From positions 1,426,001 to 1,490,000 of the forward strand of contig NZ_QLMC01000001.1 of NCBI RefSeq assembly GCF_003259745.1: DNA of 64,000 nucleotides, in the 5' to 3' direction. A model generated the notes under the pieces. That model searched no databases. It had not been told where the DNA came from and worked only from the letters and a program-made list of their open reading frames with translations. Both the position numbers and the translations under genes were made by a program. The stretch is from Larkinella arboricola (lineage in GTDB: Bacteria; Bacteroidota; Bacteroidia; Cytophagales; Spirosomataceae). Below are positions 1 through 6,942 of this stretch, piece after piece (position 1 is the first letter of the stretch; the number at the start of each line of letters is the position of its first letter).

Positions 1-359
1 GGTTTGCCCAGGTCCGCCGAAAGCTGCCGGATCATTTGTTCGTAGAGGGGAATGGCTACCTCGGGCCGGGCGGCTTCGATAAACGAAGGGCGGTTTCCTT
101 TTTTCGTGCTGGCGTGTAGCGTAAACTGGCTGATGAGCAGAATGGAGCCGTCAACGGCTTTCAGGTCCAGGTTCATTTTGCCTTCGGCATCGCCGAAAAT
201 CCGCATCCCGACAATTTTCTTGCTCAGCCAGTCGAGGTCTTCGCGGGTGTCCTCGTGGGTGATGCCCAGCAAAATGAGAAAACCGGTGCCGATCCGGCCC
301 TTTATGTGTCCGTCGATGGTGACGGATGCTTCAGAAACGCGTTGAATAACTGCAATCAC
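1..359 (-). CDS. dtd: D-aminoacyl-tRNA deacylase (partial, C-terminus off window)
   Basis: Hydrolyses D-amino acids mischarged on tRNA, a cytoplasmic proofreading step. The reading frame opens with GTG at 359-357 and starts VIAVIQRVSEASVTIDG, the usual Dtd N-terminus, followed by the catalytic-site motif SQFTLHASTKKGNRPSF. The second family motif (GP near the C-terminus) would lie beyond position 1, so only about 119 codons are present. The GTG start lies 4 bases after the mgtE stop, so the two genes are probably cotranscribed. I prefer GTG because the family almost always starts within two residues of this VIQRV stretch and there is no ATG nearby. Confidence 0.9.
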   Translation of the reverse strand, partial: MIAVIQRVSEASVTIDGHIKGRIGTGFLILLGITHEDTREDLDWLSKKIVGMRIFGDAEGKMNLDLKAVDGSILLISQFTLHASTKKGNRPSFIEAARPEVAIPLYEQMIRQLSADLGK

Positions 360-362
360 GGG

Positions 363-1715
363 TTATATACTAAGTAATAAACTGGCAATTAAAAAATAAA
401 CACCAATGCCAATCAGGTCGTTGACGGTAGTGATGAACGGGCCGGACGCAATGGCGGGGTTGATGCCGAACTGATTCAGAACGATGGGCGTGATGGTGCC
501 CATAAACGACGCCAGCAGGACCACCGTAAGCAGGGCCAGCGAAACCACCGGTACAAGTCGCGGTTCGCCGATGAGCAGACAATACGAACCGGCCAGCGAG
601 CCAATAATCAATCCGTTGATTAAGGCCACGAGCACCATTTTCGCCAGCCGTTGACCCACCGTGGCGCTCAAACCGGATTTTTCGGCGAGGCTCTGCACGA
701 TCAGCGAAGCGGTCTGAATACCGACGTTGCCGCCCGTTGAGCCAATAATCGGGATAAAAGCCGCCAGGGCCGCAATTTTGCTTAGTTGGGCATTAAATGT
801 ATTGATCACCGTAGCGGCCAGCAAACTACCAACGGCTCCGGCAATCAGCCACGGCAAGCGGGCACCGACGAGCTTCCAGATCGTGTCGTCTTCTTCTTCC
901 ACGTCGCCCGTAATACCGGTAATGGCCTGAATATCCAGTTCGGCCTGCTCGGTAATCACGTCCACCACGTCATCAATGGTAATCTGGCCCAGCAGCCGCC
1001 CCTGTACGTTGACGACCGGCACGGCTTCGAGGTCATACCGCTGCATCACTTCAGCCACCTCCTGAACGGGCCGGTAGGTTTCCACGAAAATAACATCCGG
1101 CTCATAAATGTCGGCTATTTTGGCGGCTTTGCGCGCCAGCACAATTTTCTTGAGCGACACCCGGCCCACGAGTTTGTCGGTATCGTCAACCACATACACC
1201 GAGTAGACGTTCTCCACGTTTTCGGCCTGCTGCCGGATCTCTTCCACGCACTGGGTGACGGTCAGGTTGAGGTTAATCTTGATCAGCTCCTTCTGCATCA
1301 AACCGCCAGCTACGTCTTCGTCGTAATGCAGCAGATCGAGAATAAACCGGGCCTGTTCGCGGTCCGTCAGCAGGGCGATAACTTCCTCGCGGGTCTGGAT
1401 GGGCTGTTCGTTGAGCAGGTCCACGGCGTCGTCGGAGTCCATCTCATCGACGTACTGCGCCAGTTCGCCGGAGGTGAAACTTTGCAGAAACTCCCGCCGG
1501 TCGATCTCCTCCAGATTCGCCAGAATTTCGGCTCCAACTTTCTTATCGAGCAGTGTCAGCAGATACCGGGCTGATTCGGTATCGAGTTCGTAGAGAATGC
1601 CGGAAATATCGGCCGGATACAGTTCTTCCATCTCCGTCCGCAGCGTAGCGTCGTCCTGGGTGTCGATGGCTGTCTGAATGTGCTCTACGTATTCTTTGGT
1701 AAGCTCGAAAGTCAT
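363..1715 (-). CDS. mgtE: Magnesium transporter MgtE
   Basis: Inner-membrane Mg2+ channel gated by cytosolic magnesium. The 450-residue length matches the family. Order of domains: an alpha-helical MgtE_N domain (about 20-130, with repeated acidic DE/DD motifs), a tandem CBS pair (about 135-260, including the VGRVSLKKI and LLGQITIDDVVDVI strands), a linking helix, then a five-helix pore domain (about 285-450) with the conserved pore segment PIIGSTGGNVGIQTASL. The start ATG at 1715 is the only sensible one. It sits between rsmA and dtd on the same strand. No M-box-like leader is apparent in the 63 bases upstream, which instead hold a palindromic repeat. Confidence 0.97.
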   Translation of the reverse strand: MTFELTKEYVEHIQTAIDTQDDATLRTEMEELYPADISGILYELDTESARYLLTLLDKKVGAEILANLEEIDRREFLQSFTSGELAQYVDEMDSDDAVDLLNEQPIQTREEVIALLTDREQARFILDLLHYDEDVAGGLMQKELIKINLNLTVTQCVEEIRQQAENVENVYSVYVVDDTDKLVGRVSLKKIVLARKAAKIADIYEPDVIFVETYRPVQEVAEVMQRYDLEAVPVVNVQGRLLGQITIDDVVDVITEQAELDIQAITGITGDVEEEDDTIWKLVGARLPWLIAGAVGSLLAATVINTFNAQLSKIAALAAFIPIIGSTGGNVGIQTASLIVQSLAEKSGLSATVGQRLAKMVLVALINGLIIGSLAGSYCLLIGEPRLVPVVSLALLTVVLLASFMGTITPIVLNQFGINPAIASGPFITTVNDLIGIGVYFLIASLLLSI

Positions 1716-1736
1716 TAGCTAGAATGATGCATTATA

Positions 1737-1783
1737 AATGATGAACGATGAATGCGACGCAGATAAATTCATCGTTCGTCATT
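1737..1783. repeat. Palindromic intergenic repeat overlapping the rsmA 3' end
   Basis: The 17-base arms at 1737-1753 and 1767-1783 are inverted copies with one mismatch (core GAACGATGAAT / ATTCATCGTTC), separated by 13 bases. The right arm runs into the last codons of rsmA. It could fold into a hairpin between rsmA and mgtE and act as an attenuator or weak terminator, but there is no clear T-tract. Part of the arm (AATGATGAAC) recurs again at the rsmA end, which suggests a short dispersed repeat family. Confidence 0.6.
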
Positions 1784-2627
1784 CCTGGTTCATCATTAAC
1801 GTGGTTAGTTCGACAAATTCCGCTACGCCCAACTGTTCGGCGCGTTTGTCGAGCAGCGGGTGAGATTGCAGACTTTCCGGCGGATTCAACGGTTTCAAGG
1901 CGTTCCGGAGCGTTTTCCGGCGGTTATTAAAACCCTGTTTGACAACCTGCATGAATTTCTTTTCGTTGCAGGGCAGGGCCACCACGTCGTTCCGGCGCAG
2001 GCTGATGACGCCCGACTGCACATTCGGCGGGGGCGAAAAAACGCTGGCATCCACCGTGAATTCGTATTTAATGTCGTAGTAAGCCTGCAAAAAAACGCTC
2101 AGAATACCGTAGTCTTTGTTGCCGGGTGGTGAGGCAATCCGCTGCGCTACTTCCCGTTGCAACATACAAACGACTTCCTGGACCTGCTGGCGGTGTTCTA
2201 ATACGTTAAAGAGAATTTGCGACGAAATGTTATACGGAAAGTTACCAATGATCGCCACTGGCTCCGGAAACTGGGCCGATAAATCCATTTTCAGGAAGTC
2301 GCCTTCCAGAATACGACCGTGCAGTGCCGGAAAGTGAGCGTTCAGGTAAACAATCGATTCGGTGTCGATTTCAATGACGTGGGTAGTATACGGTAAACCG
2401 TCTTTCAGTAGATATTGCGTCAGGACGCCCATACCGGGGCCGATTTCCAGAACGGTCTTGTAGCCGTTATGACCCGTCAGCAGCCCGGCAATGCGTTCAG
2501 CAATGCTGAGGTCTTTCAGAAAATGCTGACCCAGGTGTTTTTTGGCCCGAACCGCATCGTCGCGGCCGGAAGAAGACCGGTCGGGTTTCGTGTATTTAGA
2601 TTTTTTTCCGTAGGAACGCTCAGACAT
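1779..2627 (-). CDS. rsmA: 16S rRNA (A1518/A1519-N6) dimethyltransferase RsmA/KsgA
   Basis: Dimethylates two adjacent adenines near the 3' end of 16S rRNA using S-adenosylmethionine, a late step of small-subunit assembly. Visible features: a basic N-terminal extension of about 27 residues (rich in K, S, R, D) before the conserved KKHLGQHFLKD start; SAM-binding motif I EIGPGMGVLTQYLL; catalytic motif IV NFPYNISSQI; and the C-terminal helical domain with NNRRKTLRN. Length 282 is slightly longer than the usual 260-270 because of the N-terminal tail. The ATG at 2627 is close to a good -7 box. The last residues (MMNQE) are encoded within a palindromic repeat. Confidence 0.97.
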   Translation of the reverse strand: MSERSYGKKSKYTKPDRSSSGRDDAVRAKKHLGQHFLKDLSIAERIAGLLTGHNGYKTVLEIGPGMGVLTQYLLKDGLPYTTHVIEIDTESIVYLNAHFPALHGRILEGDFLKMDLSAQFPEPVAIIGNFPYNISSQILFNVLEHRQQVQEVVCMLQREVAQRIASPPGNKDYGILSVFLQAYYDIKYEFTVDASVFSPPPNVQSGVISLRRNDVVALPCNEKKFMQVVKQGFNNRRKTLRNALKPLNPPESLQSHPLLDKRAEQLGVAEFVELTTLMMNQE

Positions 2628-2647
2628 AGATCCGCTATTTTAAGTTA

Positions 2648-2655
2648 CAAAGGTA
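2648..2655 (-). promoter_or_regulatory. Predicted -7 box of rsmA promoter
   Basis: On the minus strand this reads TACCTTTG, a full match to the Bacteroidota -7 consensus TAnnTTTG, about 20 bases before the rsmA start. I could not find a TTG at the expected -33 spacing, so only half of the promoter is supported. Confidence 0.45.
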
Positions 2656-2747
2656 CGCTTACCAAGTGATGAACGGTATAAAATCGGGTGGCATTTGCTG
2701 GAGATTTGGTTAATTTTACGGCTTTCGGGCCGATCCGTCATTTATTC

Positions 2748-3359
2748 ATGCAGAAGGGCGTTATTCACTACGATGAGTTGACCGAATGCGGGCTGTTTAA
2801 AGACGCCAGCGGCCAGATCCATGTTTTCCGGAAAGGCGATCCGGTTTATCAGCGCCTTTGGGCGAACGAACTACCGGAAAAACCGTTGGATACGGCTTCG
2901 GTAATAACCGGGCCAATACCGCCCAGACCCGTTGTTGTAGCTGAAAATCCGCCCATAGTAACATCCCAAACCCGTTCCGGCGCAGGACGGGCGAGCCGGA
3001 TGCAGGTGCTGAACTGGGCGGGCATGGCCTTGTCCGGGCTGGCGCTGCTGCTGCTGATCAACATTGGGGGCGGACCCCGCAAAGACGGCATGGGCACGAA
3101 TCCGAAGCTCATTGAGTCGATCTGGGCCGTAGCCGCCGGAGGATTGCTCCTGATCGAATTGATTTATTTCAGCATCGGAGCCGCCCGATCACGCATACGT
3201 ACGAATTACTGGGCGATTGTCGTTTGTACAGTATTTGCCACGTTGCTCATGCAGGGCTGCGAAAATTATCAGGCCGACCGGGTAGCGGACGTTTATACCA
3301 TCGTACTGGCCCTTTTGATGGTAATCATTTACTTACTACCCCGGCAAAAAAACGGGTGA
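2748..3359 (+). CDS. Uncharacterised four-helix membrane protein
   Basis: Family not recognised. Starting at ATG 2748 gives about 203 residues; the frame stays open back to a GTG at 2688, but that start would lie close to the divergent rsmA promoter. A soluble N-terminal stretch of about 75 residues (begins MQKGVIHYDELTECG, then a proline-rich linker PIPPRPVVV) precedes four hydrophobic helices: one with NWAGMALSGLALLLLIN, one with IWAVAAGGLLLIELIYF, one with YWAIVVCTVFATLLM, and one with YTIVLALLMVIIYLL near the end. Two cytoplasmic-looking loops carry RK and RSRIR. It is the first gene of the plus-strand run that leads into the vWA/tubulin/Hsp70-like cluster (82 bases to the next gene), so it may be part of that system, but this is only positional. 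Confidence 0.7.
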   Translation: MQKGVIHYDELTECGLFKDASGQIHVFRKGDPVYQRLWANELPEKPLDTASVITGPIPPRPVVVAENPPIVTSQTRSGAGRASRMQVLNWAGMALSGLALLLLINIGGGPRKDGMGTNPKLIESIWAVAAGGLLLIELIYFSIGAARSRIRTNYWAIVVCTVFATLLMQGCENYQADRVADVYTIVLALLMVIIYLLPRQKNG

Positions 3360-3441
3360 CAGTATTCGTTATTTCTAGTTAATACCGGAAGAGGCAGGTG
3401 GAGCTTTCTTTCTGAACATAAAAATTACGACGCACACACGA

Positions 3442-4713
3442 ATGAATCAGCCATCTTTCCGGGCCAATGGCCTGTTTTTTTTAGTGCTTCTTCTCCTGGT
3501 TCAGGGGTGTAGCCGAAAAGAAAAAAAAGCCGAGAAACAACCCGAAACCAAACCCGCGGGCATCAGCAACATTCTGTTTTTTCTGGAAACATCGGCCAGT
3601 ATGGGCGGCTACCTGAAAGGAGAGACGAATTTTAAGGTAACCGTATCCGAACTGGTGACCAAACTGAACCAGGTGGCCCCGGTCGAAGTCTGGACCATTG
3701 CCGGAAAACCGCAGCCGTTTGCGGGGGGCTACAATCAGTTCGTGGTCAATCTGGCCACTACGCCCCTGGCCAACGAACGAAGCTCAGAACTGCACCGGAT
3801 TTTCAAGCAGGTGGGCGAGAAGGCCAAAGGCAATACCGTTGCGATGCTGGTATCAGACTGCATTCTTTCGTTTCCGGATGCCGAGATTAAAAAGAACCCC
3901 GAAATCAACCGCCAGAACGCGGAAAGCGTCCTGAAAAGCCAGATCAATGACCAGTTTGCGGCCTTAAAAAAACAGGGCATCAGCGCCACGGTTTTTGCCT
4001 ACAGCTCCGGTTTTAATGGGACTTACTACGACTATCAGAACAACAAACACAAATTGACCGGCGAATCCCGGCCGTTTTATGTCTGGGTAATTGGCAAACA
4101 GGAACTGGTAGCCGATTTAAACCAGAAGCTGAACGAATTGCTGATCACCAAACCCGCCAAACAACTCGATTTCGGGGCCAGCGGTGCACTCAAACAGTAC
4201 GATCTGTTCTTTTCCCTCAATAAAAAAGGAGACTGGCGGGCCGAGAAAGCGGGCCTTTCTGAACTAACCGTCAAACCGTCGAAGCCTGCTGAGTTTGCGG
4301 TCGGCGTTAACCTGGGCGGTTTGCCAACCTACGCGCAGGCCGAAGACTATGTGAAGAAAAATCTGGCGGTAACCTCACCTAATGCCACCGTCAAGCTGGT
4401 CAATGTGCAGAAGAAAGAGAAGGTGCCGACCGAGCGCATTAAAGAACGGGAATTGAAACTACTCAACCAGAATACGCACGTATTGACGTTCCGGGTCGAA
4501 AATCTTTATGATGAAAAAGCCAATGTAGCTATTAAATTGCCGGTCCGATTCGATGACTGGTATGCTACCGGCTGGTCGACGATGGACGACCGGACGCCCG
4601 CGAGCCGGTTGAACAAAACCTTTGCGCTGGTTCACCTGATGAACGGGGTCAAGGAAGCCTACCAATCGTCGACCAACGATTTTCTGGTCCTGAATCTTAC
4701 ACTGGAAAAATAA
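3442..4713 (+). CDS. Lipoprotein with vWA-like domain (variant MIDAS)
   Basis: A 423-residue envelope protein. The N-terminus is a lipoprotein signal ending in VQGC, with Cys23 as the lipidated residue, followed by a charged linker. Residues about 42-200 look like a von Willebrand A fold: a hydrophobic first strand ILFFLETSASM, where the usual metal-site DxSxS is E49-T-S51-A-S53, and a later strand VAMLVSDCILSF ending in an aspartate at the expected position. The C-terminal 200 residues are predicted beta-rich and unrecognised. The Glu-for-Asp change may alter or abolish metal binding. It is 84 bases from the next gene and in the same orientation as the tubulin-like and Hsp70-like genes. The vWA call rests on motif pattern only. 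Confidence 0.7.
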   Translation: MNQPSFRANGLFFLVLLLLVQGCSRKEKKAEKQPETKPAGISNILFFLETSASMGGYLKGETNFKVTVSELVTKLNQVAPVEVWTIAGKPQPFAGGYNQFVVNLATTPLANERSSELHRIFKQVGEKAKGNTVAMLVSDCILSFPDAEIKKNPEINRQNAESVLKSQINDQFAALKKQGISATVFAYSSGFNGTYYDYQNNKHKLTGESRPFYVWVIGKQELVADLNQKLNELLITKPAKQLDFGASGALKQYDLFFSLNKKGDWRAEKAGLSELTVKPSKPAEFAVGVNLGGLPTYAQAEDYVKKNLAVTSPNATVKLVNVQKKEKVPTERIKERELKLLNQNTHVLTFRVENLYDEKANVAIKLPVRFDDWYATGWSTMDDRTPASRLNKTFALVHLMNGVKEAYQSSTNDFLVLNLTLEK

Positions 4714-4797
4714 ATTACCCGTACTCTGGAGTGACTGGCTGCGTGCGTTCAGGTACCTTCAGGGGTAAAATGCAAACAAATACTAACTATTACCCAA

Positions 4798-5172
4798 ATG
4801 TTTGTAACTCTCTATGAACTCTGGCTGGGCCAGAACAACGACCCCATCTACGCTGATGAAATTTTTACCCCGGTTGGGCTCATTACGCTCTTATTCTCAC
4901 TGGCATTAGCGGCTTTGTTTTACCTGATTCTGGGCCGTTGGAAAGCCATTTTTTACCGGACTTCCCACTGGATTATCGCGCTGGTCATTGCCGGTATTTT
5001 CGGATACGCCTATGCGCTCTGGTACGCGCTGGATGCCACCGACGCCGAAGAAACCGATAGTTACATGCAGGGGTTTGGAGGAGTAAACTTATTGTATGCT
5101 CTAATTTACTTCTTCGTTTTTTCGTTACTCCTGAAGCGGTTTTCCATTTTTGCGAAGCGAACCCCTTTCTGA
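4798..5172 (+). CDS. Small three-helix membrane protein
   Basis: Family not recognised; 124 residues. Three hydrophobic helices: about 24-45 (PVGLITLLFSLALAALFYLIL), 57-77 (WIIALVIAGIFGYAYALWY) and 94-115 (VNLLYALIYFFVFSLLL). The short loop between helices 2 and 3 is acidic (DATDAEETD), and the C-terminus is basic (KRFSIFAKR). No signal peptide. It lies between the vWA-like lipoprotein and the tubulin-like gene, so a role as membrane anchor or channel of that system is possible but only inferred from position. Confidence 0.75.
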   Translation: MFVTLYELWLGQNNDPIYADEIFTPVGLITLLFSLALAALFYLILGRWKAIFYRTSHWIIALVIAGIFGYAYALWYALDATDAEETDSYMQGFGGVNLLYALIYFFVFSLLLKRFSIFAKRTPF

Positions 5173-5180
5173 ACTTAACT

Positions 5181-5321
5181 GGTCTTGAACTGGAATTACA
5201 CCAATTCAAGGATTAACTAAGAAAATCTGAACTGGGATTTTACCGATTAGAGGAGTAGCGGTAAGCACTTATGGTTTTATAACCTGGGAACCCTTTAATC
5301 CGCATAATCCCAATTCAAGAC
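5181..5321. repeat. Three copies of a ~30-base dispersed repeat before the tubulin-like gene
   Basis: The 153-base gap holds two direct copies (about 5181-5215, with GTCTTGAACTGGAATTACA; and 5225-5254, with TGAACTGGGATTTTACCGAT) and one inverted copy (5291-5321, ending TAATCCCAATTCAAGAC). The outer parts of copies two and three form an 11-base inverted repeat (5229-5239 and 5306-5316, one mismatch). A related inverted copy lies before the riboflavin synthase gene. Possibly a mobile or recombinogenic small repeat; a role in expression of the downstream gene is not shown. Confidence 0.6.
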
Positions 5322-5325
5322 GACT

Positions 5326-6822
5326 ATGAAACTATTCTTATTTGGTATTGGCGGGACGGGCGCCCGCGTCCTTCGCTCGCTGACGATGTTACTGGCGGCT
5401 GGAGCCAAAGCCCCTGCGGATCTGACCATTATCCCTATTCTGCTTGATATGGACATGCAGAACGGGGACACGGAACGGGCCTTGCGGGAGGTTGAACTGT
5501 ATCGCGCGATCCGCCGGGTGGCTTATAAAGACACGGCCGCCAGCCAGGGCGCACAGACCGAACGGCGAACCTTTTTTGCCACACCCCTGCAACCGCTCGG
5601 CACCCTACAGGCCGAAAATGCCCAGGAAAAAATCGGAGACTCGGTGCTGCCCAAGCTGACCGACCACGAAGGCACGTTCGAAGAATTTCTGAGCGTCAGC
5701 AACATGGACGACATCGACCGCGAACTGCTGAAACTGCTCTATGATAACTCGGCCAAGCCCACCAGTGCGGAGCTGAAACTCAATCTGTCGGTCGGTTTTA
5801 AAGGGAATCCCAATATCGGCAGTGTGGTGTTTAATGCACTGGAAGATTCGGCGGTGTATAAATATTTTACCGGCGCTTTCAACGACCAGACCGACCGGAT
5901 TTTTCTGATCAGTTCCATTTTCGGTGGAACCGGTTCGGCGGGTTTTCCGCAGTTGGTGAAGCTGCTGCAACACCCCAGCCAGAAAATCCAGATTCGGAAT
6001 GCGAAGAAAGGTGCCGTCACGGTAATGCCGTATTTTGCGCTGGAAGAAAACAGCCAAAGCGCCATCGACCAGAACCGTTTCCTGTCGAAAACCAAGGCGG
6101 CTTTGTCGTACTACCAGACGCAGGTGAATCTGGATGCGCTCTATTACATCGGCGACCGACCCGGCAGCAAACTGTATCCGAACGTAGAAGGCGGGGCCAA
6201 GCAGACCAACAACGCCCACGTGGTCGAGATGCTGGCGGCTGCGTCCATTCTGGATTTTGCCAACAAACCCGAGGGCGAGTTCGGCGATGCCAAACGGTAT
6301 TTTGAGTACGGTTTGAAGCGCAACGACCGCACGCTCGACCTGCCGCATTTCTACGACCAGACCTACAACGGTTTGCTCGAACCCCTCATCCGGTTTGCCT
6401 ACGCAACAAAATTCTTCACCGACTTTGTGCCAGGCAACCTGGGCGAAGCCTTTGCCAAAAACCTGTCGCTGTCGCAGAACCTGCGGACGAATACGTTCTA
6501 CACGTCGCTGGACAATTTCATGACGCACCACTTCAAGAACTGGCTGGGCGAAATGGCGCAGAATGACCGGGCTTTTTATCCGTTCGATATGCAGAACGAT
6601 TTCAACGCGATGGTGCGCTCGAAGCGAATCGAAACCGGTTTCTTCGACAAAGGAATCAGCGAGAAGTTTCTGCGGGATCAGGCCGGGAAAATTGAAAATT
6701 CCCTACAGTCGTCTTTCCCCGAACCGGAGAAGCGGTTTATGCAGCTGCTCATCGAAGTAGCGGAAAAATGCCGCGAAAAACTCGGCCCGCTGAACCGGCA
6801 ACTATCCGACGCTGCTGTATAA
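5326..6822 (+). CDS. Tubulin/FtsZ-like GTPase (Tubulin_2-type)
   Basis: A 498-residue cytoplasmic protein with the nucleotide-binding pattern of the tubulin superfamily. The N-terminal strand-loop is MKLFLFGIGGTGARVLRSL (GxGGTG at residues 7-12), and the tubulin signature-like loop IFGGTGSAGFPQL has GGTGSAG at residues 200-206, preceded by a hydrophobic strand RIFLISS. It lacks obvious FtsZ T7-loop and C-terminal tail motifs and is longer than FtsZ (about 320-400), so it is not the cell-division protein. No transmembrane segment. It is followed 120 bases later by an Hsp70/actin-like gene. FtsZ-like proteins next to vWA-domain genes have been predicted to drive membrane remodelling (Makarova and Koonin 2010, recalled from memory); whether this one belongs to those families is inference. 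Confidence 0.82.
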   Translation: MKLFLFGIGGTGARVLRSLTMLLAAGAKAPADLTIIPILLDMDMQNGDTERALREVELYRAIRRVAYKDTAASQGAQTERRTFFATPLQPLGTLQAENAQEKIGDSVLPKLTDHEGTFEEFLSVSNMDDIDRELLKLLYDNSAKPTSAELKLNLSVGFKGNPNIGSVVFNALEDSAVYKYFTGAFNDQTDRIFLISSIFGGTGSAGFPQLVKLLQHPSQKIQIRNAKKGAVTVMPYFALEENSQSAIDQNRFLSKTKAALSYYQTQVNLDALYYIGDRPGSKLYPNVEGGAKQTNNAHVVEMLAAASILDFANKPEGEFGDAKRYFEYGLKRNDRTLDLPHFYDQTYNGLLEPLIRFAYATKFFTDFVPGNLGEAFAKNLSLSQNLRTNTFYTSLDNFMTHHFKNWLGEMAQNDRAFYPFDMQNDFNAMVRSKRIETGFFDKGISEKFLRDQAGKIENSLQSSFPEPEKRFMQLLIEVAEKCREKLGPLNRQLSDAAV

Positions 6823-6861
6823 GGTTTAAGTTATTTAACAGACGGGGCCGCCCGGCGGTTT

Positions 6862-6896
6862 AGCGGAGATCATCAGCGTTGATCAGAGGCTCCGCT
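6862..6896. repeat. Short inverted repeat between tubulin-like and Hsp70-like genes
   Basis: Arms AGCGGAG (6862-6868) and CTCCGCT (6890-6896) enclose a 21-base loop that itself contains TGATCA. The same gap also repeats CTCTGAT several times up to about 6925. No T-tract follows, so it is not a convincing terminator; it could be an mRNA processing or translation-balancing hairpin or a repeat remnant. Confidence 0.4.
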
Positions 6897-6942
6897 TAGC
6901 TCTGATTTCCTCTGATAAACTCTGCGAAATAGTTTTTTAAAT

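Noticed and set aside
786-1574. Long plus-strand open frame opposite mgtE
   Set aside because: It is the complement of a clear MgtE gene; its translation has no family pattern.
2688-2747. GTG start for the first membrane protein
   Set aside because: Adds 20 residues beside the divergent rsmA promoter; ATG 2748 is more likely.
5605-6531. Long minus-strand frame opposite the tubulin-like gene
   Set aside because: Antisense shadow of a real gene, with typical Val/Gln/Arg-rich shadow composition.
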